Below are positions 17,902-27,511 of a DNA stretch of 64,000 bases, in pieces. The stretch spans positions 372,001 to 436,000 of the forward strand of contig NZ_CANLQB010000002.1 in the NCBI RefSeq assembly GCF_947493125.1, given 5' to 3'. Source of the stretch: an uncultured Roseobacter sp. GTDB lineage: Bacteria > Pseudomonadota > Alphaproteobacteria > Rhodobacterales > Rhodobacteraceae. Position numbers and translations under genes: made by a program. Within the stretch, counting starts at the first letter, position 1. The number at the start of each line of letters is the position of its first letter. Below the pieces are notes generated by a model. That model worked only from the letters and a program-made list of their open reading frames with translations, was not told the DNA's origin and did no database searches.

Positions 17902-18423
17902 ATGAAAAAGCTGCTACCCATCGTCATGCTGCTCATTGGATCTGGAGCGGGTGTTGGAGCCGGAATCTTTCTTCGTCCCGAACCTGTTCAAGACGAAGTC
18001 GCCTCTGTCGATGCGGAGACCGGGGCTACTGAAGCCGAGAGCGAGACCGCTGACGCGCAAGCTTCAAATAGTCTGGACGATGCCGAGCCCGCCGATGGTA
18101 TGGAATACGTTAGGCTGCCAAACCAATTTGTAGTTCCCCTGGTCGACAATGAGCGTATCTCGGCACTGGTCGTCATGTCGCTCAGCATTGAGGTCTCGAT
18201 TGGTAATGCCGAGAGTGTCCTCGACAAGGAACCTAAGCTGCGGGATGGTTTTTTACGAGTGCTATTTGATCACGCAAGTATTGGCGGCTTTGATGGAGCG
18301 TTCATCAACAACGAAAACCTGGATGTGGTGCGGCGAAAATTGAGAGATGTCGCCAAAGCAGTTATGGGCTCGGATGTTGCAAAAGATGTTCTCATCTTCG
18401 AGGTGGCGCGACAGGATTACTGA
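17902..18423 (+). CDS. Second FliL-like basal-body membrane protein
   Basis: The 173-residue protein has one N-terminal transmembrane helix (IVMLLIGSGAGVGAGIFL), an acidic linker rich in A, E and D (about 33-75) and a FliL-like periplasmic domain (YVRLPNQFVVPLVDNE, then LRDGFLRVLFDHA). The ATG at 17902 follows GAGGAG. A more typical FliL is encoded at 27914-28399, so the island has two. FliL proteins ring the stator; this copy closes the rod/L-ring operon and may have a distinct role. The assignment rests on topology and domain resemblance. Confidence 0.75.
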   Translation: MKKLLPIVMLLIGSGAGVGAGIFLRPEPVQDEVASVDAETGATEAESETADAQASNSLDDAEPADGMEYVRLPNQFVVPLVDNERISALVVMSLSIEVSIGNAESVLDKEPKLRDGFLRVLFDHASIGGFDGAFINNENLDVVRRKLRDVAKAVMGSDVAKDVLIFEVARQDY

Positions 18424-18553
18424 TCCCGGCCGGACCATATGGATTACAACGACACAAAAACCTAACCAGATCTCGGTCACATATATCGACGCCATGCCCT
18501 GATCAATGCAGGGTATTGCTGCACATGCAGGTGCGCCAAATGGTCCGTAAGGG

Positions 18554-18970
18554 TCACTGTTGTTTTTCGTCCAGAATAGCTATCTCTACTGCGGCGTCCA
18601 GCTCGGCCTTTCGAAGCGTTTTGTTTCGTTCGCTTAACAGCCCCTTTAGAATTTCCTCTGTAGCAAGCACTTTGCCATAGGCTTGTTTGATCTGTCGCAT
18701 ATGCTGGTCTTTCTCCGCCAATATTAGGGCCAGTTGCATATTTAGCGACTTTCTGGTTTTGCCCAGCCAGGTTTTCCAGATCACATCAGCGCCGATCGAC
18801 TGCATCGTCCCGTCCGCTGACTGCTCTGCTGATCGCGCTTGCCGGTCTAATTTTTCCAGATCTGCTCTGACGACATTTTCGCGTTGCAGCAGACTTTGAA
18901 ACAGCTGTTGACGGGCTTGATATCTCGCATCGGCCAGTGCGTGTAGCCTACGCGCATCTTCTATACGCAT
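18554..18970 (-). CDS. FliJ-like coiled-coil export protein
   Basis: The 138-residue product is entirely helical and rich in A, R, E, L and Q (RIEDARRLHALADARYQARQ, then LLQRENVVRADLEKLDRQAR), the profile of FliJ, the export chaperone that works with FliI. It starts in an ATGA overlap with flhB and ends the long minus-strand operon. It is convergent with the second fliL, with about 130 bases between that hold only weak inverted repeats. The fliJ name is inferred from length, coiled coil and context. Confidence 0.65.
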   Translation of the reverse strand: MRIEDARRLHALADARYQARQQLFQSLLQRENVVRADLEKLDRQARSAEQSADGTMQSIGADVIWKTWLGKTRKSLNMQLALILAEKDQHMRQIKQAYGKVLATEEILKGLLSERNKTLRKAELDAAVEIAILDEKQQ

Positions 18971-20055
18971 CAAATTCGTCCTTTCGCCCGGCGGCGCATG
19001 GCCTCGGCAAATCGGATAGCGGCCGCAACAGCGCGATAGTGATCAGGTGATATCTGTTCGCCCAACTGTGTGGTCGCATGAATTGCGCGCGCTGTGGGCG
19101 GATCGCTGTGAATGGGCACACCGTTTTCCGTAGCAATTTCGCGGATGCGGAGGGCGATCTCATCAAGACCTTTGGCAACACAGACTGGAGCTTGCCCAGG
19201 CTTGCGGTCCCACTTCAAGGCGACGGCATAGTGGGTGGGGTTTACGATGATGACATCTGCCATAGGAACGTCTGCCATCATTTGCGCGCCTGCTATGCTC
19301 TGAGCCCGCTGTCGGCGTTCCTGCTTCATGTAGGGGTCGCCTTCGTTATTCTTTGTTTCGTCCATGACCTCTTTGCGAGACATCATGTTCTTGCGGAGAT
19401 GCTCGAAGTGTTGCCAGATTGCGTCGATTACTCCGATTACGCTGGAAACAATGACGACAACTAAGAGAAAGGATAGGCAGATCTCTGCGAGAAGCGAAAC
19501 GACAATTCGAGGATTAGTTTGCAAAACGGCAACCATCTCGTCGAGCCTGAGATGGATAAATAGCGCCAGACAGGCGGAGTAAATCATCAGCTTTGCAAAA
19601 CTGACCACGAACTGGAAAAGGCCGCGCCGACCGAACTTATTCTTTGCGTTGGCGATAATCGAGATGTTTGAGAGCTTGGGTGCGACTTTGGTCGGCGCAA
19701 AAACGATACCTCGCATGGCGAAGAGGCAAAGAAGCACGGCCAGCGCAGGGAACCCAAATATGGGAGACATCGACCATAGTATGCTGGCCAATATGCCTCC
19801 TGTTGGCGCGCCAGCAGCTCCGCCAAAAAAAAGCGGAGCCAACTGCGCAGACTGGTCAATCAAGACCATCATTGACGTGCCAAGATAAATGAGGCCGCTG
19901 CTACCGGCGGCCATGAATGCGACAAGCAACCCCGCGTAAGCGAATGCGGTCAATATCTCGGTAGAGCGAGCAATTTCGCCTTTTTTTCGGGCGTCAAGTA
20001 GCTTCTGCGGTGTCGCCTCATAGGTCTTGTCACTTTGATCTGTTGGCTCGCTCAT
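18970..20055 (-). CDS. flhB: Flagellar export switch protein FlhB
   Basis: The 361-residue protein has the FlhB N-terminus (TYEATPQKLLDARKKGEIAR), four transmembrane helices and the cytosolic domain with the autocleavage motif N272-P273-T274-H275. It continues with YAVALKWD and a basic tail. The ATG at 20055 overlaps the fliR stop; an upstream open stretch lies within fliR and is not used. FlhB cleavage at NPTH lets FliK switch export from hook to filament proteins. Confidence 0.96.
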   Translation of the reverse strand: MSEPTDQSDKTYEATPQKLLDARKKGEIARSTEILTAFAYAGLLVAFMAAGSSGLIYLGTSMMVLIDQSAQLAPLFFGGAAGAPTGGILASILWSMSPIFGFPALAVLLCLFAMRGIVFAPTKVAPKLSNISIIANAKNKFGRRGLFQFVVSFAKLMIYSACLALFIHLRLDEMVAVLQTNPRIVVSLLAEICLSFLLVVVIVSSVIGVIDAIWQHFEHLRKNMMSRKEVMDETKNNEGDPYMKQERRQRAQSIAGAQMMADVPMADVIIVNPTHYAVALKWDRKPGQAPVCVAKGLDEIALRIREIATENGVPIHSDPPTARAIHATTQLGEQISPDHYRAVAAAIRFAEAMRRRAKGRI

Positions 20056-20822
20056 GGGATTGGACCAAATGGGTTGGCAAGGAACCGGTCCATTGCCTGC
20101 ACCCATACCGACAGCATTAGTGGTGAGGCCACAAGAAGCAGAAAAAGTCCGCCCGCCGTAATGACCGGGGCGCCCACAAAGGCGACCATCAGCTGTGGCA
20201 TTGCCTTGTTTATCGCACCCAAGGCGACGTTGTAGAGAACGGACAGGATGACGAAGGGAGCGGCCAAGGTAAATGCAAGCGTGAAAGCACGCGCGACCTG
20301 TGCGACGCCCCAATCCGACAGGATCGACGCATCCGTGAAACGCCCCATCGGCATAAACTCATAAGAAAGGATGATAAGTTCGGCGGCCTTAACGTGAAGC
20401 CCTGTCATGACAGCCAGTGCAATTCCGCCAATAATGAGCACATAGCCCATTGCAGGCATTGGATCGACGCCAGCCCCGCCCAGGACCTGAGACAATGATG
20501 TCGCATGGGCGGCGATTGTTCCCGCTGTTTGGAGTGCCAGGATGAACAGCCGAATCCCAATACCCAAAGCAAGGCCTGAAAGAACTTCGGTCAATATGAG
20601 GAAAGTGCTTATACCAAAGGATGCCGGCATTTGCATGGCAGGTATCGCCGGCGCGACAATGAGCGTAAAGGCGAGTGCAATGATTAGCTTTACTCGAGCT
20701 GGTACGGTCTGCTCGCCGAAGGCTGGCAACATCGAGACAATTGCGGCAACCCTCAAAAACACAGCAAAGCCATGCCAAAGCGAGTCGTTCAGAAGAGGAA
20801 ATAGGTCAGCGAGACCACTCAT
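20052..20822 (-). CDS. fliR: Flagellar export gate protein FliR
   Basis: The 256-residue integral membrane protein has about six helices and FliR features: LWHGFAVFLRVAAIVSMLPA near the start, and LPAFGEQTVPARVKLIIALA. It overlaps flhA by four bases upstream and flhB by four downstream, so the export gate genes flhA-fliR-flhB are translationally coupled. It assembles with FliP and FliQ. Confidence 0.94.
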   Translation of the reverse strand: MSGLADLFPLLNDSLWHGFAVFLRVAAIVSMLPAFGEQTVPARVKLIIALAFTLIVAPAIPAMQMPASFGISTFLILTEVLSGLALGIGIRLFILALQTAGTIAAHATSLSQVLGGAGVDPMPAMGYVLIIGGIALAVMTGLHVKAAELIILSYEFMPMGRFTDASILSDWGVAQVARAFTLAFTLAAPFVILSVLYNVALGAINKAMPQLMVAFVGAPVITAGGLFLLLVASPLMLSVWVQAMDRFLANPFGPIP

Positions 20823-22903
20823 GCTGCGACAACACCCACAAGAGATGGCCGCGCATCAAGACCGATTTCTTCGAACGACAACACAGGATTGTTAATACCT
20901 TTGGCACGCATAACCGTCCTCAGGAATCGACGTCGACGCGTATTGGTGACAATTGCAGCATTAATACCGCTTTCGCTGACCGCCCGAAGCTTCTCGGACA
21001 TGTTCTCAGCCAGCTGATTGAAAATCTCCGGCGGTAAAGCAATATCCAAACCTCGGTCAGCTTCGACTTGATAGGTGTTGAAGGTTTCCTCCCACTCCGG
21101 TGCAAGTTGGACAAGCGGAAGGGTACCATCCTCCCGTTTCATATCTGCGATGAGCTGGAATCCAAGCCTCTGGCGAACGTGCTCGCAGATGGCCTCCGGC
21201 TGAGCGTTCTGGCCACGTGCTTCGGCAGTAGCTTCCAAGATGAGCGGTAGATTCCTGATCGAGACTTGTTCATCGAGCAAAAGCCGCAAAACGGCGTGCA
21301 AGACATCGATCGGCACTTTGTCTGGGATCATTTCGTCGAGTAGTTTGCGGTTTGCTTCAGCGCGTTTTGGGTCTGAGACGTTTGTCATCTCATGCAACAA
21401 GCGTCTAAGCGACTTTAAAGACAACAGTCGGCTGAAGTTTCGTTTTACGGTTTCCAAAACATGTGTTGCCAGGATTTCGGCTGGTGTCACGAGTGTTAGT
21501 CCGTCCAGTGAGGCTTGTTCTTGATCCCGCGCATTTATCCAACGCGCCGGAGCGCCATAGACCGGTTCAGTTGTATCGCGACCATCGGGCAGGCTCCCTG
21601 CATTCTCTGGTACAAGAGCTAGAATTTGGTCGGGGTTCAGTGAAGCCCGAGCTTGTTCAACGCCCTGGATCCGGAGAATGTAGGTACCAACCGGTAACGC
21701 CGTGTTGTCGGTCAGGCGGATCTCGGGAAGGATCAATCCGTAGACCGAAGCGACATGTGTGCGCATATTGGATATTCGCGCATCCAGCCCAGTACCGGGG
21801 TCCAGAACCATGTTGACCAGATCTGCGGCGAATTCGACATGAATGTCATCCAGTTCAAGAATATCTCCAAGAGGCTTTTCTTTGGGCAAATCTGTTTGAA
21901 CCATTTCAAGTTCTTCATTTTTCGCTTTTGCTTTTGCTTTTCTATCCAGCCAATAAGCGAGGCCGCCCATTGCCGCGCCACCGACAATGAACGGAGCAAA
22001 CGGTAGACCTGGAAACAACGCAAAAAGGATAAGCAACCCAGCAACAGTTGCGATGGCCGCGGGATGTTTGCCAAGCTGGTCGAAGACTGCCAAGTCGGTC
22101 GCACCTTGGGCCCCGCCTCGGGCCAATAGAAGAGCAGATGCAATCGAAATGACTACCGCGGGGATTTGTGAGACCAAGCCGTCGCCAACCGTCAGTATCG
22201 CGTACGTCTCAAAAGCCTGACCAATTGGCATATCATGCACGACGATACCCATGATCAGTCCAGCGACTAGGTTAAGTAGTGTGATCAGAAGACCCGCGAT
22301 AGCATCCCCTTTGACAAACTTGGATGCACCGTCGAGTGAGCCGAAAAACGTCGTTTCCTGTTGCTCCCTTTCGCGTCGCTCCCTTGCCTCAGTATGCGTA
22401 ATTGCGCCAGCTGACATGTCGCTATCGATCGCAAGCTGCTTGCCAGGCATACCATCAAGAGCAAATCTTGCGCCAACTTCTGCCATGCGAGTTGCGCCTT
22501 TGGTAATCACCATGAAGTTGACAATCAGGAGCACGCAAAAGACCACAAGACCAAGGAATACGCTTCCACCCATTACGAATTGGGCGAAACCCTCGATAAC
22601 GTCACCTGCCGCGTCCGTGCCGGTATGCCCCTCCCCAATGATCAATTTTGTAGAGGATACGTTTAGAGATAGTCGGAGCATCAGTGATGCAAGCAGGATT
22701 GTTGGAAAGGCCGAGAAGTCCAGCGGCCGCTCAATGAAAAGAGTTACAGTGAAGATCAGTATGGCAAGGGCAAAGGATGCCGCGAGCCCAACATCTAAGA
22801 CCCAAGCAGGCATCGGCAGGATCATCATGACGATAACGGCCATCAGGGCGACAGCGAGCATGACTGTTGGGTTAAATAGCGCTTTTGCAGTCAAATTCTG
22901 CAC
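20819..22903 (-). CDS. flhA: Flagellar export gate protein FlhA
   Basis: The 694-residue protein has an N-terminal membrane region with about eight helices (to residue 310 or so), including the FHIPEP-family segments LRLSLNVSSTKLIIGEGHTG and DGMPGKQLAIDSDMSAGAIT, and a C-terminal cytosolic domain that docks chaperone-substrate complexes. Length is normal. It follows the lytic transglycosylase gene by two bases and overlaps fliR. Confidence 0.97.
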   Translation of the reverse strand: MQNLTAKALFNPTVMLAVALMAVIVMMILPMPAWVLDVGLAASFALAILIFTVTLFIERPLDFSAFPTILLASLMLRLSLNVSSTKLIIGEGHTGTDAAGDVIEGFAQFVMGGSVFLGLVVFCVLLIVNFMVITKGATRMAEVGARFALDGMPGKQLAIDSDMSAGAITHTEARERREREQQETTFFGSLDGASKFVKGDAIAGLLITLLNLVAGLIMGIVVHDMPIGQAFETYAILTVGDGLVSQIPAVVISIASALLLARGGAQGATDLAVFDQLGKHPAAIATVAGLLILFALFPGLPFAPFIVGGAAMGGLAYWLDRKAKAKAKNEELEMVQTDLPKEKPLGDILELDDIHVEFAADLVNMVLDPGTGLDARISNMRTHVASVYGLILPEIRLTDNTALPVGTYILRIQGVEQARASLNPDQILALVPENAGSLPDGRDTTEPVYGAPARWINARDQEQASLDGLTLVTPAEILATHVLETVKRNFSRLLSLKSLRRLLHEMTNVSDPKRAEANRKLLDEMIPDKVPIDVLHAVLRLLLDEQVSIRNLPLILEATAEARGQNAQPEAICEHVRQRLGFQLIADMKREDGTLPLVQLAPEWEETFNTYQVEADRGLDIALPPEIFNQLAENMSEKLRAVSESGINAAIVTNTRRRRFLRTVMRAKGINNPVLSFEEIGLDARPSLVGVVAA

Positions 22904-22905
22904 AG

Positions 22906-23619
22906 CTAGATCTCTCCGATTGGTGGCAGAAGAATACTGGTGCCCGTCGTCTGCCCGAGCGGCACCAATGAGCCAAGGCTCGGCTGTGTATTGGACCTTT
23001 GGAGAAGTGGAAAGCGATTGCTGCGACTGGCCGGTGCTGATCCGTAACTTGGCCGAGCAATGCTATCCGCCAGTTGGGCATGAACTTCTGAAAACCGACG
23101 CTTATAGCGTGAGGCGTTTTCTTGCGTCCGGGAATGATAGGCGCCAACGGCTCCAATCCAGTCCTTTTTCTCGGCGTAAAGCTTTGACAAAAAGCCCGCT
23201 GCGTAGCGCGCGTTCTCGACGGGGTCGAACATGTGTTCTAAGTTCGAAAATGCATGACCATGCCATCGGTAATTCAGTTGAAAGCAACCGATGTCTATAT
23301 TTGTGGTCCCTTTGTTCAAACGAGCCTGAGCATGTTGAATGGCTTCCGATTTTGTATCGAACCAACGGCCTTCTCCACCGGTATTGGTCGCCCAGGGCCA
23401 AGGCTCAAAGTGGCCCGAACGCGTCCGACCTGTCTCAGTTCTCGTGATTGCACGCAGGATAGAAAGGGGGACATTTGTCTCTTGTGCCACGAGAGTTGCG
23501 GCTCGATCACAGGTGTTCGTCCCGCTGGCCTTTACAGGATAGCCACTTATGATGATGACGACTAGGACTGCCGATCCGACGCTCCAAACCCAACTCAAAA
23601 ACCAGATTCCCCGTGTCAT
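22906..23619 (-). CDS. Lytic transglycosylase (SLT domain), probably flagellar
   Basis: The 237-residue protein has an N-terminal hydrophobic segment (about 5-27) that is a signal peptide or anchor, then a single SLT domain. The likely catalytic glutamate is E62 in ITRTETG, followed by WPWATN, FDTKSEAIQHAQARL, and DIGCFQLNYRWHG, the substrate-cleft motif. It cleaves peptidoglycan in the periplasm. Placement within the motor/export operon fits a role in opening the wall for the rod, since the rod-binding protein here lacks its own enzyme domain. The ATG at 23619 has GAGAGGG upstream; a GTG six codons earlier is the alternative. Confidence 0.85.
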   Translation of the reverse strand: MTRGIWFLSWVWSVGSAVLVVIIISGYPVKASGTNTCDRAATLVAQETNVPLSILRAITRTETGRTRSGHFEPWPWATNTGGEGRWFDTKSEAIQHAQARLNKGTTNIDIGCFQLNYRWHGHAFSNLEHMFDPVENARYAAGFLSKLYAEKKDWIGAVGAYHSRTQENASRYKRRFSEVHAQLADSIARPSYGSAPASRSNRFPLLQRSNTQPSLGSLVPLGQTTGTSILLPPIGEI

Positions 23620-23726
23620 TCTGACCCTCTCACACACTGCGTTTTGCAGAGTCTCCTTTGTATCTATTCATGGTTTACAGGAGGTAACCGAAGCGCTGTT
23701 TCTGTGATCGCTGTGATCGAAGCTTG

Positions 23727-25982
23727 TCAGCGATCAACTGGGACGCGGTCCAGCAGGTCTTGCAGGGCCGAGCGAGCAGATGTGCTCTGTTCGACCGCTG
23801 CACCAATCGACTCCAACATCCCGTCACGCGGCCTTACGGTTGGAACTATCTCTTCAGCGAGTGAACGTGCACTACCGAAAACTGGAGTTTCAGGTGGCAT
23901 TATTTCGGTCCACTCACTTGCAAGCCAAGCCGACCTGACGGCCGCATCTTCAGAGTTCAGGGTTTGAAATAATTCAAACGCTTGCTCGTTCTCGCCAAGT
24001 TGAGACAAAGCGCGGGCGCGGACATCGTCTGACTGGTCAGCTTCGACCAGATCAAGGATCGTTAAGGCTGCCTCCGGCTGTTGTATAGCCACGAGTGATT
24101 CTGCGTGAAGCATACGAAGGTCATCATCTTTTTGACTAGAGGGTAGCTCTGCCAGTATGCTCTCCGCCTCGGTTGAGAAGCCAAGTTCTAAGAGTCGGGA
24201 CGTTGTTAGCTTGGTCGCCCTATTTGTCAGCGCTACTGGCGTCGAAGGAAACTGTGAAAAGAACGCCTCCAAAAAAGTTACGTCGTCAGCGCTGGAGGAC
24301 AGTGCGGAGAAGATATGTGACAAAAGTTCAGCGGTGAGTGCAGGGTCCTCGGAAACAAGATCACTGCGCATCGCATCGAATGCCTTTGAGAACTGACCGG
24401 AGTATGCTGATGCAATGACGTGGGTTCGATGAATATCCTTTGCGATTGGACTATCACGCAACTCAAACGCATATGTTTCAATTAGCAGTGCGATATCGGC
24501 TGGAATAGCATCTCCATCCCTTAGTCGGCTTTCCACGAAAGCGATCATCGCTTCGGGTGTTTCAGGAGTGTTGCTTGCAACAACGGCCGACAGAATTTTT
24601 TCTGCACGATCTCTGTTGCCATGCTGTTTCTCTATCATCGCCTGCGCAAGTTCGGTACTGCTGCTTTGAGTATCTTCATTCCATTCAAGATTGCGCAATG
24701 CGATGGACGCGGAATCTAAATCGCCGCGATCTGCAAGCCGTTGACTGAGCGCGGGTGCAATAAAGCGTTTCACGTGATCCGGAAGGCTAGCCAAAGCCCG
24801 AAGGGCGGCCGCTTCGTTCAGGATCTGATCGGGGGAGAGTTCTTTGGCGGCCATTGCTGCCCAAAGAGCTAAATCCGAGTCGCAATCTGCAAATTGATGT
24901 ACGAACCTAGGATTAACAGCAAAGCCATGTTCCATGATGCTTGCAAGATCGAATAACTCTGGGTTGGTGGCTAGCAAATCATCTGACAGCCTCAACACCT
25001 GCTTTGCTTCTGCGCCAAAGCCGAAGAAGATATACAAACGTGCGAGTTGCAAAGCAATGTCTTGGTCCAAGCGGTCAAATTCGGAGAATAGCTCACGGCG
25101 TAATTCTGCAACTTGAAGATGAAACGGCTTGTCGCTTCCCCAAGTTGAAACTTTCACTGTGGCTGGATCTGGGCAGACCGCTCCAGATGTCATGAACCCA
25201 CTATCATGGAAGGAAGTTGGGGTATCGCGGCTACTAGTTATCCGAATATTGCCTGTTTTGGGCGAAGCTTCGGACACTATTTCCTCGGAAGAGTCGTAGA
25301 TATCTTGCTCTGTTGGTTCTGTGGTATCGTTGAGTAATCCACCGAGATCTGGCGTGGCAGGTTCGAGAATGCCACGGGACGTGGCGTTACTAAGCCCGCG
25401 CAACAACTCTGTTCGCGTTTCTTCGATCAAGGTCGTTTCAATATCTGTAGCCGCCGAAGACCCACTGGCGACATCAGTTTGCGGACTCTCGGTCAGTTGG
25501 CTCTCTGAGTCATCGTCATCTTGGGACGCAAACTCAGACCAAAGTAAATCTCCAAAGTTGAATCGAGAAGCAGGACGCGCCGTTATGAAGCGAGCGGCAT
25601 CGGCTCGGATCATTGGCGGCAAAGGTGGGCCGTCCAGAATATCAATGACCAGAAAACGTCCGCGCTCCATGAATGTATTGATTCCGCACGCGCATGACAC
25701 CTCGAGTTCAAGGCGAGATGGATACGAGCGGACACTGGTGAGTTGGTCTCTTGGAATGACATCGAACACGCGGTTGATATCAAAACCTTCACTATGGTCG
25801 GAAATTGTAACAATTTTTAGGCCCGGATTTTCTGTAACTTGCCAGTCTGCATCATTTGGTAGCTGCATGACCAACCGCGTAAAGCCCTCGTGATCCCCAG
25901 ATCGCACAACAATGGGACTGGCGTATCCCATGGATGCGATACACAGACCAACCAGCAAACCTGAGGCGATAGCTCTGATCAT
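23727..25982 (-). CDS. Large periplasmic protein with AMIN-like domain and helical repeats, unknown function
   Basis: The 751-residue protein has a signal peptide (residues 1-21). Residues 26-115 resemble an AMIN-type beta domain (FTRLVMQLPNDADWQV, then FDINRVFDVIP and RFLVIDILDG), a fold that binds peptidoglycan or cell-surface machinery. A disordered acidic stretch (about 150-260) and a C-terminal half of helical, TPR-like repeats (ARLYIFFGFGAEAKQVL, SQRLADRGDLDSASIALRN, LGENEQAFELFQTLNSEDA) follow. It overlaps motA by four bases, so it is coupled to the stator gene. No named family was recognised. By position it could scaffold or tune the motor in the periplasm, which is inference. Confidence 0.7.
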   Translation of the reverse strand: MIRAIASGLLVGLCIASMGYASPIVVRSGDHEGFTRLVMQLPNDADWQVTENPGLKIVTISDHSEGFDINRVFDVIPRDQLTSVRSYPSRLELEVSCACGINTFMERGRFLVIDILDGPPLPPMIRADAARFITARPASRFNFGDLLWSEFASQDDDDSESQLTESPQTDVASGSSAATDIETTLIEETRTELLRGLSNATSRGILEPATPDLGGLLNDTTEPTEQDIYDSSEEIVSEASPKTGNIRITSSRDTPTSFHDSGFMTSGAVCPDPATVKVSTWGSDKPFHLQVAELRRELFSEFDRLDQDIALQLARLYIFFGFGAEAKQVLRLSDDLLATNPELFDLASIMEHGFAVNPRFVHQFADCDSDLALWAAMAAKELSPDQILNEAAALRALASLPDHVKRFIAPALSQRLADRGDLDSASIALRNLEWNEDTQSSSTELAQAMIEKQHGNRDRAEKILSAVVASNTPETPEAMIAFVESRLRDGDAIPADIALLIETYAFELRDSPIAKDIHRTHVIASAYSGQFSKAFDAMRSDLVSEDPALTAELLSHIFSALSSSADDVTFLEAFFSQFPSTPVALTNRATKLTTSRLLELGFSTEAESILAELPSSQKDDDLRMLHAESLVAIQQPEAALTILDLVEADQSDDVRARALSQLGENEQAFELFQTLNSEDAAVRSAWLASEWTEIMPPETPVFGSARSLAEEIVPTVRPRDGMLESIGAAVEQSTSARSALQDLLDRVPVDR

Positions 25983-26848
25983 GCAGCACCTTGCTTGACC
26001 GCTTTCAAAGCATCTTCGAGCTCTGCAAAGCTGGGTCGACAGTGAGACGGTGTATTTTGCCGACCTACTTCAATACAGATATTGGTGGCATGCGCATGAA
26101 GGTTCGCCACAAGAACTTCGCGGATCAATTGATAGAAATGTCCATCGTCCTCGGTGATAGTTTTCACCTTGGCGGCAAAAGGGCCAACAAATCCATAGGC
26201 GAGGAACACTCCCAAAAATGTTCCGACAAGTGCACCGCCGATCAGCTTACCAAGGACTTCTGGTGGCTGGTCGATGGATCCCATAGTCTTGATGATGCCC
26301 AGCACAGCCGCGACGATGCCCAATGCCGGCAAGCCGTCAGCAACAGTCTGCAGCGCATGCGCTGAATGCATTGCGTGGTGCATGTTGGCTTCCATACGCT
26401 TCTCAAGAACCTCTTCGACCTGATGCGGGTCGTCGTAGTTCATTGACGCCGACCTCATTGTGTCGCAGATCAATGCGATGGCTTCCCGATCTTTTAGTAT
26501 CTTGGGATACTTCGAAAAAATCGAAGATTCATCGGGCGCCTCGATATGCTCTTCAATTGCGACCGGGTTTTGGCGTGCCAGTCGGATCAGTTCGAATAGG
26601 AGGCAAAGCAGATCTTTATAATCATCATGGGCCCATTTCGGACCCTTGAAGACTTTGCCCATATCGCGGGCAGTCTGCTTGATCGCTGAGGAATCGTTAC
26701 TGATCAGAAAGGCGCCGAGCGCGGCACCGCCGATCATCGTCATTTCAAAGGGCAAAGCTTTGAAAATAATGCCCATCTTGCCTCCAGCGGCCAGATAGCC
26801 GCCAAAGACCATTGCGAACACACATACAATACCAATGATTCCGATCAT
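25979..26848 (-). CDS. motA: Flagellar stator protein MotA
   Basis: The 289-residue protein has four transmembrane helices: two near the N-terminus (IGIIGIVCVFAMVFGGYLAA, and around 35-50) and two near 170-220 (LPALGIVAAVLGIIKTMGSI, then FLGVFLAYGFVGPFAAK). Between them is the cytoplasmic loop with the basic/acidic residues that act on FliG. With MotB it forms the proton channel of the stator. motB is not next to it, which is unusual; the neighbour is the AMIN/helical-repeat gene. Confidence 0.95.
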   Translation of the reverse strand: MIGIIGIVCVFAMVFGGYLAAGGKMGIIFKALPFEMTMIGGAALGAFLISNDSSAIKQTARDMGKVFKGPKWAHDDYKDLLCLLFELIRLARQNPVAIEEHIEAPDESSIFSKYPKILKDREAIALICDTMRSASMNYDDPHQVEEVLEKRMEANMHHAMHSAHALQTVADGLPALGIVAAVLGIIKTMGSIDQPPEVLGKLIGGALVGTFLGVFLAYGFVGPFAAKVKTITEDDGHFYQLIREVLVANLHAHATNICIEVGRQNTPSHCRPSFAELEDALKAVKQGAA

Positions 26849-26914
26849 CTCGAACCCCAGTCATTACCGAGCGGTAGTGTCGCAAAAGGAAGTTAAAAAA
26901 GCCTCTGCGTCACT

Positions 26915-27511
26915 CTAGGTTTCTGGGACGTCCGCATTGCGGCCGGCTAAGATGACACTGATCGAATATGCAGTTTGCGGAGACAAGCCAGCCATAACAC
27001 CGGCGGCTGCATCAGGTCGCATGCGACCGAGAAAGCCTGCGGCAAATGCCGGCTCCATCTCCTCAAACAGAGCGGCGGCTTCCTTCGGTTTCATATTTTC
27101 GTAAACCGAGGTCAACCGCGCCAAGTCGTCTTCTGCGGCGGTGTTTGCGAGCGCGAGCAGTTCTCGCAGAGAGGCTTCGGCCTGCTGCAGGTTGACCAGT
27201 CGCCGTTCGATCTCTTCGTCTGCGACGGAGAGAGCTTTCATTCGCATGTCAATCTGCTCTTCCCGTTGGGCGAGCCGAGCTTCGCGTTCTTGGAAGGCCT
27301 GCAACATGTTTGATAGCCGATCCTTCTCGTTGGGCTCCATGGGCGTTTCATCAGCCATCGCTGTTTCAATTGCTGCAGATGGGTTTTCTGTCGCAACCGC
27401 CTGCCCTGCCCCAATCCCGATCCTCAGAACAGCGGATCCTACGAGAAGACTGGCGATCAACATGATGGACCCACGCCCGTTTCGAGCCATAAGAAATTTT
27501 GGGAGCTTCAT
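26915..27511 (-). CDS. motE: MotE-like periplasmic motility chaperone
   Basis: The 198-residue protein has an N-terminal membrane segment (SIMLIASLLVGSAVLRIGIG), a central coiled coil (QEREARLAQREEQIDMRMKA) and a C-terminal MgtE-N-like domain (YENMKPKEAAALFEEMEP, then LGRMRPDAAAGVMAGLSP). That architecture matches MotE, described in rhizobia as a chaperone for the periplasmic motility protein MotC. It lies upstream of motA. The large protein at 23727-25982 may be the client analogous to MotC, which is inference. It overlaps the upstream gene by one base. Confidence 0.75.
   Translation of the reverse strand: MKLPKFLMARNGRGSIMLIASLLVGSAVLRIGIGAGQAVATENPSAAIETAMADETPMEPNEKDRLSNMLQAFQEREARLAQREEQIDMRMKALSVADEEIERRLVNLQQAEASLRELLALANTAAEDDLARLTSVYENMKPKEAAALFEEMEPAFAAGFLGRMRPDAAAGVMAGLSPQTAYSISVILAGRNADVPET

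Noticed and set aside
18497-18513. CCCTG/CAGGG inverted repeat between the second fliL and the fliJ-like gene as a terminator.
   Set aside because: The stem is only five bases long with a seven-base loop and no T tract.
22251-23447. 398-codon plus-strand frame over flhA and the transglycosylase gene.
   Set aside because: It spans parts of two coupled, well-identified minus-strand genes; its product is low-complexity and rich in S, R and A.
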